A DNA stretch of 5,889 nt from the NCBI GenBank assembly GCA_021817875.1, contig JAKAFQ010000288.1, forward strand, positions 1-5,889. Reading direction: 5' to 3'. How positions within the stretch are numbered: the first letter of the stretch is position 1; each line of letters begins with the position of its first letter. Positions 1 through 5,829 of this stretch are shown one piece after another. A program made the position numbers and the translations under genes. The DNA comes from Pseudomonadota bacterium. Lineage in GTDB: Bacteria > Pseudomonadota > Gammaproteobacteria > Steroidobacterales > Steroidobacteraceae. The notes beneath the pieces are model-generated. The model did no database searches. It worked only from the letters and a program-made list of their open reading frames with translations, and was not told the DNA's origin.

Positions 1-2648
1 GAGACGCCGCTGCTGAGGTCCTCGAGGTCGATGACCGCGTCCTGGAGCTTGAGGAGCTGCTTGCGGCGGTATTCCAGGTCGTTCATCTGGTTGCCCGACT
101 GGTGCTCGATGATGTTCTCCTCGCCGGTAGCGGAGATGTCCAGCAGCACCATGCGGCCGCTGACCCGCTGCTCCAGGTTGATGTACTCCTCCAGCTCCAT
201 GTTGGGCCAGAAGTTGACGAGCTGAATGCGCTCGTTGGGTGAACCGATGCGGTCGATGCGGCCAAAGCGCTGGATGATGCGCACCGGGTTCCAGTGGATG
301 TCGTAGTTGATCAACCAGTCGCAGTCCTGGAGGTTCTGGCCTTCGGAGATGCAGTCCGTGGCGATGAGCAGGTCCAGTTCGCCTTCGGTCGCGTATTCAT
401 TGGGTCGCTCCTTGGCCCGAGGTGCGAACGCGGTGAGAATCGAGGACAGGTCCTTGCGCAGGCCGGCCAGGGTCGTCTGGTTGGTGCCGGTGCCGGTGAC
501 CAGTGCCGTGTCGATGCCAAGGCTTGCTTTCGCCCACGGGGCAAGCTGGTCGTAGAGATAGCGGGCAGTGTCGGCGAAGGCCGTAAAGACGATCACCTTT
601 CGGTTGCCTGGGTTGATCGGGTTGCGGCACTTGTGCTCGATCATCTTGCGCAGCTTCGCCAGCTTGTCGTCACGCGAGGCATCAACCTGGCTTGCCGCCG
701 CGTGCAGCGCCGCCAGACGGTTGCGATCCTCGATCAGTTCCTGTTTCCAGCGGATGAGGTCAACATCCTTCAGCAGCACCTTCACCTTGCGCCCGACGAG
801 CAGGCTCTCGAAAGCGGGATCGTCGAGGTCCACGTCCTCGATGTCGATCTCCTCCAGCTCCTCGACGTGACTCTCGATGCGAGCTAGTGTGGCCTCCACG
901 TCGCGCAACTGGCGCTGCACCGTGAGGGCAAATGACGGTACGGCGCTTTCCATGCGCTTGAGCACGTTGACGCGCAGCAGGTGGATCAGGCTTTCCTCGC
1001 GGTCGGCCTGGCGGAAGAAGCCCTCGCCGCCCTTGATCTCCGTGCTGTACTTCTTGTCGTACGCGGCCTGTCGGTGCGGCAGCACATACCGCAGCGGCGC
1101 GTAGGAGGCGAGGTTCAGCCGGCGGATCTCGTTGTTTATCTCGCGAATCGAGCGGAACTCGCCGGCGCGGTCTACATCGGCCTTAATGTTGATCGGCTTC
1201 AGCCGGTCGGGGAAGCGGCCAGTTTCGGCGGTGCCGTAGTACTTCTCGATGTGCTTGCGCGAGCGAGCGATAGTGAGCAGGTCGAGCAGCGTGAAGTAAT
1301 CGAAGCCGAGCATCTCGATCAGCTGCGAAGGCGTTCGGTCGGCGTCTTCGAGGTCGAGCCAGCGGTTGAACTGCTTTTGCGCGAGGCGCGTAGTGCTGTC
1401 GATGCTGCCGATACCGTGATCGAGGAGCGCCATATCGTCGCCCTCAGTAGCGAATGCGATCTGATTGCGCAGATCGGCGAGGCGATTGTTCACCGGCGTG
1501 GCCGAGAGCATCAGCACGCGCGTCTTGACGCCTTCCTTGATGATCTTGCGCATCAGGCGGTCGTAGCGCGTCTCGCTGCCGACACGTGGCGTCTTCTTGT
1601 TGCGAAAGTTGTGCGATTCGTCGATGACGACGAGGTCGTAGTTGCCCCAGCTGACGTGGGCAAGGTCGATGTCGCCGGACAGCCCACCGTCTCGCGAGAG
1701 ATCGGTGTGATTCAGCACGTCGTAGTTGAAGCGGTCAGGCGCCAGGAAGTTGCGGCGGTCGTTCGCCTTGTAGAGTGTCCAGTTATCGCGCAGGCGCTTG
1801 GGCACCAGGACTAGCACGCGGTCGTTTCGGAGTTCGTGGTACTTGACAATCGCGAGCGCCTCGAATGTTTTTCCGAGACCAACGCTGTCGGCGATGATGC
1901 AGCCGCCGAACCGCTCCAACTTGTCGATGGCGCCGACAACGCCGTCGCGCTGGAACCTATAGAGCTTCTTCCAGACCACGGTGTTGCGGATGCCGGTGGC
2001 GGACTTGACGATGCGCTCCTCGTCGAGATCGTCGCCGCGGTCGCGGAAGAGATGGTGCAGGATGAGCGTGTAGACGAGTAATGGGTCGCGATGGGCCGCG
2101 AGAGACTGCATCTCTCCTATCAACGCGGCCTTGGCACCGGCATCGGCCACAAGACTGGACCACTGGACGTCGAACCACTGGCTCAGCAGCGCGGCTTCTT
2201 CAGGCGTCTCGGACAGCTGTATGAGGCTCAACGGATTGCCGGGCGTTAGTCCAAGTCCATCGGTGCTGAACGCAAATGAGCCGAGAAGCGCTTGCTGCGG
2301 TCGCGCCTCGCCATCGCGCAGGACAAATGCACCCTGCGGAACCGCGCCAGCGGCTCGCCGCACCTCGGTCTTGCTCTCAAGCCATTTCGATAGCTGTCCC
2401 GCAAGCCAGCGTGTTTGCAGGCGGTTGCGCGCGGCGCGGTCGGCGTCCGATCCCAATGCGGCGAGGTCAGCACCGGCCGATGGCAGGACTAGGCGGCATC
2501 GGTCTAAAGTGGCCAGCTCGTGGAGCAGCTCGGAAAACGCGAAGACCGAAAGGGCCGACGTGACAACGTCGCACTGACGTCCTGCGGTCAGCTGCGGGCG
2601 CAGCAGGTTGATGACGCGGTCGGTGCCGGTATTGCGTACGAGTTTCAT
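1..2648 (-). CDS. SNF2-family helicase with degenerate N-terminal PLD-like (HKD) domain, partial at C-terminus
   Basis: The minus strand is open from ATG at 2648 to the left edge, showing 882 residues and no stop. Residues 1 to about 165 resemble the HKD-nuclease-like domain found fused to Snf2-like helicases; the HxKx4D site reads Q105-x-A107-x4-D112 and the usual GSxN reads GSFA (123-126). The first RecA lobe has Walker A DSVGLGKT (254-261, Lys260), the box DESH (343-346) and motif III SATP (382-385). A long charged, partly acidic helical insert follows. The second lobe has IVFTAFADT (about 680-690), IATDCISEGQNL (about 760-771) and motif VI QRFGRIDRIG (793-802). These show an ATP-driven DNA translocase. 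ATG 2648 is the only plausible start: an in-frame TGA lies at 2670-2672 with no start codon between, and no clear Shine-Dalgarno precedes it. Relatives are commonly about 1000 residues or more, so the C-terminus is cut by the window edge. The family often sits beside adenine methyltransferases or restriction genes; a defence role here is inference. Confidence 0.93.
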   Translation of the reverse strand, partial: MKLVRNTGTDRVINLLRPQLTAGRQCDVVTSALSVFAFSELLHELATLDRCRLVLPSAGADLAALGSDADRAARNRLQTRWLAGQLSKWLESKTEVRRAAGAVPQGAFVLRDGEARPQQALLGSFAFSTDGLGLTPGNPLSLIQLSETPEEAALLSQWFDVQWSSLVADAGAKAALIGEMQSLAAHRDPLLVYTLILHHLFRDRGDDLDEERIVKSATGIRNTVVWKKLYRFQRDGVVGAIDKLERFGGCIIADSVGLGKTFEALAIVKYHELRNDRVLVLVPKRLRDNWTLYKANDRRNFLAPDRFNYDVLNHTDLSRDGGLSGDIDLAHVSWGNYDLVVIDESHNFRNKKTPRVGSETRYDRLMRKIIKEGVKTRVLMLSATPVNNRLADLRNQIAFATEGDDMALLDHGIGSIDSTTRLAQKQFNRWLDLEDADRTPSQLIEMLGFDYFTLLDLLTIARSRKHIEKYYGTAETGRFPDRLKPINIKADVDRAGEFRSIREINNEIRRLNLASYAPLRYVLPHRQAAYDKKYSTEIKGGEGFFRQADREESLIHLLRVNVLKRMESAVPSFALTVQRQLRDVEATLARIESHVEELEEIDIEDVDLDDPAFESLLVGRKVKVLLKDVDLIRWKQELIEDRNRLAALHAAASQVDASRDDKLAKLRKMIEHKCRNPINPGNRKVIVFTAFADTARYLYDQLAPWAKASLGIDTALVTGTGTNQTTLAGLRKDLSSILTAFAPRAKERPNEYATEGELDLLIATDCISEGQNLQDCDWLINYDIHWNPVRIIQRFGRIDRIGSPNERIQLVNFWPNMELEEYINLEQRVSGRMVLLDISATGEENIIEHQSGNQMNDLEYRRKQLLKLQDAVIDLEDLSSGV

Positions 2649-3059
2649 TCCGCTGGCGCAGGAGGAGGATCAGGTCGGGGAGAGGCGCGAACGGAGCACT
2701 CGTGTCGTCGCACCCGAAAGTATCACGAGGCTCTGACCAACGACAGAACAGCTGGTGCGCCGGCTGTTGCTAGGGCGCGTTCTTGAGCGCGCGCATCCGG
2801 AGGGCCGCGGTCGAAGCCCGAGTTGTCACCAGCGCTCAGCACTCCGCCGGACTGCAGCATTTGATGATTGGACTCGCGAGAACCCGGCCGCCGGTTCCCG
2901 CAGGGGCCTTTCCTTGGCCCGTCACGAGCCTAGCAGCCCGGCGGCGACTTCGGGACACTGCGGCGTGTCCTAGGGAGGCTTCGGGGTCAATTCGAACCTC
3001 CTGAACCGATTTTGACCGCCTTGGTGGCCTTCTGGGGGCTCGGGTAGGGCTGCGAACCG
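2649..3059. other. Gene-free interval upstream of the helicase
   Basis: About 410 bases separate the helicase start from the first leader repeat. Short open frames on both strands here have no ribosome-binding site, no recognisable motifs and arginine-rich, low-information translations, so I call no gene. The helicase promoter must lie here if it has its own, but I saw no convincing -35/-10 pair on the minus strand. The right part (2880-3017) holds a run of potential hairpins, listed separately. Confidence 0.6.
2880..3017. other. Cluster of potential hairpins
   Basis: Four consecutive inverted repeats can be read directly. The first is GAACC(C)GG/CCGGTTC at 2880-2897, with a 3-base loop and one bulge. 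The second is GGGCC/GGCCC at 2904-2920. The third is GGACAC/GTGTCC at 2953-2970, perfect with a 6-base loop. The fourth is GGAGG(C)TTCG/CGAACCTCC at 2974-3001, nine pairs with one bulge. The loop of the fourth contains GGTCAA (2985-2990), which can instead pair with TTGACC at 3012-3017, disrupting the fourth stem. No U-tract follows. This could be a structured RNA or leader, a set of protein-binding sites, or a chance product of high GC. Strand is unknown. Confidence 0.4.
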
Positions 3060-3160
3060 CATTCGTGGGGTCCACAGACCACGGGTAGGATCCTCTGGCG
3101 AGTCGGGCACCCACTCCCGACACTCGCGGGAAAGCCACCACTAATGAGGTAATGGACACC
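3060..3160 (+). repeat. Direct repeat, copy 1 (leader ending at ATGGACACC)
   Basis: This matches 3876-3975 over about 100 bases at roughly 83-85 percent by hand alignment. Perfect blocks include CATTCGTGGGGTCC at the left end and ACGGGTAGGATCCTC in the middle. The most diverged part is around 3121-3128. It ends on the start codon and next two codons of a downstream ORF. TAGGAT (3086-3091) could be a weak -10 element but lacks a convincing -35. A short hairpin GTCGGG/CCCGAC lies at 3102-3121; in copy 2 it is reduced to four pairs. Because the same block precedes two ORFs, a promoter or operator function is likely but inferred. Confidence 0.85.
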
Positions 3161-3283
3161 ATACCCCGCGCGCGGCCACTCGCCTGCGTCATCGCATGGC
3201 CGGGGGCTTCCGCCGGTCGCCCGAGGTCCACCAGCATGCCATCACCTACCCATCACCCCGGCCAAAACCGGAGGGCCTCGTGA
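3152..3283 (+). CDS. Possible 43-residue leader ORF
   Basis: The frame starts with ATG at the end of repeat copy 1, in the same ATGGACACC context used by the excisionase-like gene after copy 2. It stops at TGA 3281-3283, overlapping the GTG start (3280-3282) of the next gene as GTGA. This mirrors the ATGA overlap of the excisionase and integrase genes. The peptide is rich in Pro, Arg and Ser and has no recognisable domain. GAGG at 3146-3149 is only two bases from the ATG, unusually close. It may be a translated leader, a decayed remnant of a regulator gene, or a non-coding frame. Positional parallels are its main support. Confidence 0.3.
   Translation: MDTIPRARPLACVIAWPGASAGRPRSTSMPSPTHHPGQNRRAS
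3270..3275 (+). promoter_or_regulatory. Ribosome-binding site setting the GTG start at 3280
   Basis: GGAGGG lies four bases before GTG at 3280. It is the best Shine-Dalgarno match in this region and is why GTG 3280 is preferred over the in-frame ATG at 3196, which has no such site. The integrase start has the same arrangement: GGAAGG at 4319-4324, also four bases before its ATG. Confidence 0.6.
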
Positions 3284-3776
3284 ACTCCACATCCGTATCG
3301 AAGACGCAAATCGCGCGCACCGTAGAGGTTTATTCGGCACTCGCGGCACTTGGTGCGCGGCGCCCGGTGCATTGGGACGGCGAAATTCAGCCGGACGCAG
3401 CCGCGCTCGCAGTGATGTTATCCGGCTTGCGCGACTGTCACGAAGGCTCGTATGCGGAAGCGCTCGGAATGGAAGCACTGCGCGACAGCTGGATGTATCT
3501 CGGCCGTTACTGCGCTGCCGCCCTGGTCGACAAAAGCGACACGGACGCCGCCACCGACGTCCTCAGCGCCTACATACTCGGCGAATGCGCCAACGAATCG
3601 TCCATTGCGCTGGCGTGTCAACTTGCCACGGCGTTCCGTGACTTTGCATTCCGACAACTGCACGCCCCGGCGGCCACGACCAGCGTCAATACCATACCCA
3701 CACGATGGTTCTGCCAACGTTCGAGGAGATGTGCGCGCGCGCCGATGCGAGGGTTTTCGGTCCCGGGGAGACTTAA
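3280..3776 (+). CDS. Unrecognised protein, probably frameshifted near its 3' end
   Basis: I do not recognise this protein. Starting at GTG 3280, about 135 residues (to about 3685) look like a real soluble, largely helical protein with balanced composition, four Cys (53, 78, 103, 113), and segments such as DSWMYLGRYCAAALV and ATAFRDFAFRQL. No signal peptide or membrane helix is evident. Beyond about 3690 this frame turns Arg-rich and implausible. The frame one base earlier (-1) instead reads ...HTMVLPTFEEMCARADARV and stops at TAA 3774-3776, which looks like a natural C-terminus. I therefore place the gene end at 3776 and suspect an indel or programmed shift between about 3660 and 3705. It sits between the two leader repeats, possibly coupled to the small ORF before it. 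Without the shift the original frame runs on into the excisionase-like gene. Confidence 0.45.
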
Positions 3777-3782
3777 GAGCGG

Positions 3783-3830
3783 ATTTGAACCCGACCGCAC
3801 CTGCCGACTCCGTGAACGATCGGTTCAAAT
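3783..3830. repeat. Inverted repeat ATTTGAACC / GGTTCAAAT
   Basis: Perfect 9-base arms at 3783-3791 and 3822-3830 lie just after the proposed stop at 3776 and before leader repeat copy 2. The stem can be extended inward with one bulged C and one mismatch (to 3797 and 3817), leaving a loop of about 19 bases. No U-tract follows, so a simple intrinsic terminator is unlikely. Given its position upstream of the excisionase-integrase unit, it may be a pair of regulator or recombinase binding sites. That role is inference. Confidence 0.55.
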
Positions 3831-3875
3831 AGCAGGCGGGCACCCAGGGTGGTCACGGTGGGCGGTTCTGTACCC

Positions 3876-3975
3876 CATTCGTGGGGTCCCCAGACGACGG
3901 GTAGGATCCTCGGGCAACTCGGGAACCCACTACCGACCCCCAAAGGAAAGCCGCCACACTGAGGCTATGGACACC
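3876..3975 (+). repeat. Direct repeat, copy 2 (leader of the excisionase-integrase unit)
   Basis: This is the second copy of the block at 3060-3160, in the same orientation, 816 bases downstream. It ends with ATGGACACC at 3967-3975, the start of the excisionase-like gene. It keeps the CATTCGTGGGGTCC and ACGGGTAGGATCCTC blocks. It differs near 3937-3945, where it has a run of C and A bases. The block probably carries the promoter or operator of the recombination module; TAGGAT at 3902-3907 is the only -10-like hexamer noted, and it is weak. Confidence 0.85.
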
Positions 3976-4332
3976 GTGATAATCCGCTCAACGACCGGCG
4001 CAGCCGGCGCCCCGCAGTTGCTGTACCGCGACCCAATCGAGGCGGCGCTGAACGCGATGACCCAGGAGCTCGAGACGCTCCGCGCGTTGGCTCCGTCGTC
4101 CGATGCGACCGCCGCGCTGGATCGCAACCTGACCCGCCTGACGGACGCCGTGACGGCCGCCGGTCAGTCGGACGTGTGGGTCGCGAGCGCGGAGGCCGCC
4201 AAGCTGCGCGGTTGTTCCGCCTCGCTCATCGGGAAGATGGCCCGCAAGGGCGCGTTGGTGGCCCAGAAGCGTGGCGGGACCTGGCTCATCCACCGCGACA
4301 GCGTGCTCGCCCCCCCTCGGAAGGCCGCATGA
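3967..4332 (+). CDS. Excisionase-like helix-turn-helix DNA-binding protein
   Basis: This encodes 121 residues. The N-terminal half (about 22-65) is helical with heptad-like leucines and may mediate self-association. The C-terminal part (about 69-115) fits the MerR/excisionase helix-turn-helix pattern: VASAEAAKLRGCSASLIGKM followed by a basic wing with ARKG, GGTW and LIHRDS. Such proteins bend att-site DNA to steer an integrase toward excision, or regulate the recombinase operon. The last codon and stop overlap the integrase start as ATGA (4329-4332), the usual arrangement for translational coupling. GAGG at 3961-3964 is only two bases from the ATG, so initiation may be weak or unusual. The start is chosen because the leader repeat ends there. 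The upstream frame stays open to 3196, but that extension reads as non-protein sequence. Assignment as excisionase rather than another small regulator rests on the fold and the integrase partner. Confidence 0.78.
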   Translation: MDTVIIRSTTGAAGAPQLLYRDPIEAALNAMTQELETLRALAPSSDATAALDRNLTRLTDAVTAAGQSDVWVASAEAAKLRGCSASLIGKMARKGALVAQKRGGTWLIHRDSVLAPPRKAA

Positions 4333-5723
4333 GCAAGAAGGCGAAGAACGGCGCTCTGGAGCTTCCGCTCTCGGTCGGGTTGAAGCCGAACACCGTCACG
4401 GTCTTCGAGCGGACCGACAAGGGCGACAGCCTCTGGATGCGCTGGTGGAACTCCGACAAGGGCCGCTACGACAAGCGGTCGCTCAAGTTCAGCGTCCGCG
4501 ACGCCCGCGGCACGCTGGACCAGTCCCTGATGCAGAAGGCGCACGACGTGGCCCTGCGGCAGTACCAGGTGCTGGTAGGAGCCGTCATGCCCGACGTCAC
4601 GAACGAAGCGCCGCCGCTCACGGTGGCGGCCGGCCTCGACCTGGCGACGACGGTTGGCACTGGCATGTGGGCCGTCGAGACGGACCGCACGAAGCAGTTC
4701 CGCTCGTACGTGAAGCAGGTGCTCGCGATGCTCCCCATAGGCATCACGTGGACTGCACTCGTGCCGTCGCACTACGAGCAGCTGTGGCGGAATTCTGCTG
4801 CCGCTGCCGCCGCTGCGGGTACCAACCGTGGGCGCGAGACGGCCAAGAACCTCGTGCACCTGATGAACCAGTGCGCGATCTGGCTCGCAGCAAACCGCCA
4901 CATCCCCGCCCGCTGCGCGCCGCCGAAGGGGTGGCAGGACCGGCTGGAGGAGGAGTGGGACAAGGTGACGAAGGTGCGGTACGAAGTCGCCCGCCCCCGC
5001 CACACGCCGGCAGAGATGGGCCGCATACTTGGTGCGTTGTCGAAGGCCGACCCGCGGATCGCACTCGCCGTTGCGCTGGCGGCCGAGGCGCGGCTGGGGC
5101 AATCGCTGCGCTCGATGCGCAGCCAGCTCGACCTCACTGTGGGCGATCACGGCGCGTTCCGCGTGCACGGCGACGGTGGCAAACTCGGCGTGTACATCTA
5201 CCTCACCGACAAGATGCGGGTCGCCATGGACAAAGCGCTTGCCGGGTATCTGTCGGATCTCGAAGCGGCGTTCCAGGCGGGCGGCACGGACTACCCGATG
5301 TTCACGGCCGGACGCTTGGTCGCTGGTAAGGCCAAGGTCGGCACGACGAAATGCCTGGGCGACGGAGCGGCGAACGACCTCTTCCACAAACTCGAACGCT
5401 TGGCGGGCGTGACCGTGGTCCCCGGCCGTGCGTGGTACGGACTGCGCCGCGTCGCGACGGACCTCGCGCAGGACGTGACGTCCGATGGCAGGGCGCTCAA
5501 CGCGATCACGGGTCACAAGTCCGACAAGACACGCAACGATATCTACCAGCAGAAGGAACGGCCCGAGGTGCTTCGGAAGGCCGCGGAGACGCGCGACGCC
5601 GTGCGCCAGATCGCCATCAGCCAGGCCCGTGCGGAGCAGTTCCTGGCGGAAGGTGCGGCGCGGTTTCGGGGTGATTCCGAACCCCCCAGCGTACCCCCGC
5701 TCGAAAATGACGGGGGTAAGTGA
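4329..5723 (+). CDS. Tyrosine recombinase / site-specific integrase
   Basis: This encodes 464 residues and is complete. The N-terminal region (about 20-85), with SLKFSVRDAR, is probably an arm- or att-binding domain. The core-binding helical domain spans about 113-205 and contains a run of seven Ala (157-163). The catalytic domain spans about 225-430. Likely active-site residues are Arg255 in AEARLGQSL, Lys285 in GGKLGVYIYL, Arg373 in WYGLRRVATDLA, His396 in ITGHKS, and the nucleophile Tyr406 in NDIYQQKE. The usual HxxR is Tyr370-Gly-Leu-Arg373, so the first His is replaced by Tyr, and the residue after the first Gly of box I is Gln rather than Glu. The C-terminal tail after 430 is extended and probably disordered at its end. 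GGAAGG (4319-4324) inside the preceding gene is its ribosome-binding site. It likely catalyses integration and excision of the surrounding element. Confidence 0.93.
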   Translation: MSKKAKNGALELPLSVGLKPNTVTVFERTDKGDSLWMRWWNSDKGRYDKRSLKFSVRDARGTLDQSLMQKAHDVALRQYQVLVGAVMPDVTNEAPPLTVAAGLDLATTVGTGMWAVETDRTKQFRSYVKQVLAMLPIGITWTALVPSHYEQLWRNSAAAAAAAGTNRGRETAKNLVHLMNQCAIWLAANRHIPARCAPPKGWQDRLEEEWDKVTKVRYEVARPRHTPAEMGRILGALSKADPRIALAVALAAEARLGQSLRSMRSQLDLTVGDHGAFRVHGDGGKLGVYIYLTDKMRVAMDKALAGYLSDLEAAFQAGGTDYPMFTAGRLVAGKAKVGTTKCLGDGAANDLFHKLERLAGVTVVPGRAWYGLRRVATDLAQDVTSDGRALNAITGHKSDKTRNDIYQQKERPEVLRKAAETRDAVRQIAISQARAEQFLAEGAARFRGDSEPPSVPPLENDGGK

Positions 5724-5770
5724 TCTTGATCCATCCGGCTAAGTTGGCCAATCTCAAAGGGTTACAAGAA

Positions 5771-5800
5771 GCCCGCCTCAGGAGAATCTCTGGGGCGGGC
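5771..5800 (+). terminator. Strong hairpin after the integrase, possible terminator
   Basis: GCCCGCCTCAG (5771-5781) pairs with CTGGGGCGGGC (5790-5800) as 11 pairs including one G-U, around an 8-base loop. It begins 48 bases after the integrase stop, the right place for transcription termination. The following bases (CTCTAATG) are not a U-tract, so it may act as an RNA 3'-end stabiliser, a poor terminator, or an att-related structure. Confidence 0.55.
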
Positions 5801-5817
5801 CTCTAATGAGTGAAAGT

Positions 5818-5829
5818 CGTCCGCGGACG
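5818..5829. repeat. 12-base perfect palindrome CGTCCGCGGACG
   Basis: The sequence equals its own reverse complement over 12 bases and lies 17 bases beyond the hairpin at the integrase 3' end. It could be an operator for a neighbouring gene or part of a recombination site. GC-rich palindromes of this size also occur by chance. Further right, ACGGCG (5850-5855) and CGCCGT (5871-5876) form another, weaker inverted pair. Confidence 0.35.

Larger units (their letters stand above)
3280..4332 (+). other. Alternative reading: one uninterrupted frame joining the unrecognised gene to the excisionase-like gene
   Basis: The frame from GTG 3280 has no stop until TGA at 4332, because it is in phase with ATG 3967. 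Read literally this is a 350-residue protein, and an automatic caller might report it so. I do not favour it. The stretch between about 3690 and 3966 translates to Arg/Ser/Gly-rich sequence. It contains an inverted repeat and the second leader repeat, and the excisionase-like gene has its own start at the same point of the repeat as copy 1. Confidence 0.2.

Noticed and set aside
294..1814. Plus-strand open frames at 294-887 and 981-1814
   Set aside because: They lie opposite the helicase, whose Walker A, DESH, SATP and motif VI are all on the minus strand. The plus-strand products show no domain and look like antisense shadows.
2836..3237. 133-codon minus-strand frame across the intergenic region and leader repeat
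   Set aside because: It runs through the hairpin cluster and direct repeat, lacks a ribosome-binding site, and is Arg/Pro/Ser-rich without recognisable features.
3783..3830. Possible tRNA remnant, since GGTTCAAAT resembles a T-loop
   Set aside because: No matching acceptor stem, anticodon arm or proper T-stem could be built on either strand; a 9-base inverted repeat explains the signal.
3060..3975. The repeated block as a CRISPR array or insertion-sequence ends
   Set aside because: There are only two diverged ~100-bp copies, directly oriented, with a gene between. There is no regular short-repeat spacing, no transposase and no terminal inverted repeats.
4795..4820. GCTGCC-type triplet repeat within the integrase
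   Set aside because: It encodes a run of Ala in frame in a helical linker. It is short and imperfect, and is better seen as ordinary low-complexity coding sequence than a functional repeat.
4164..5516. 450-codon open frame on the minus strand antisense to the integrase
   Set aside because: It is Arg/Ala/His-rich with no domain signature. The plus strand here carries an integrase with all catalytic motifs, and long antisense frames are expected in GC-rich coding DNA.
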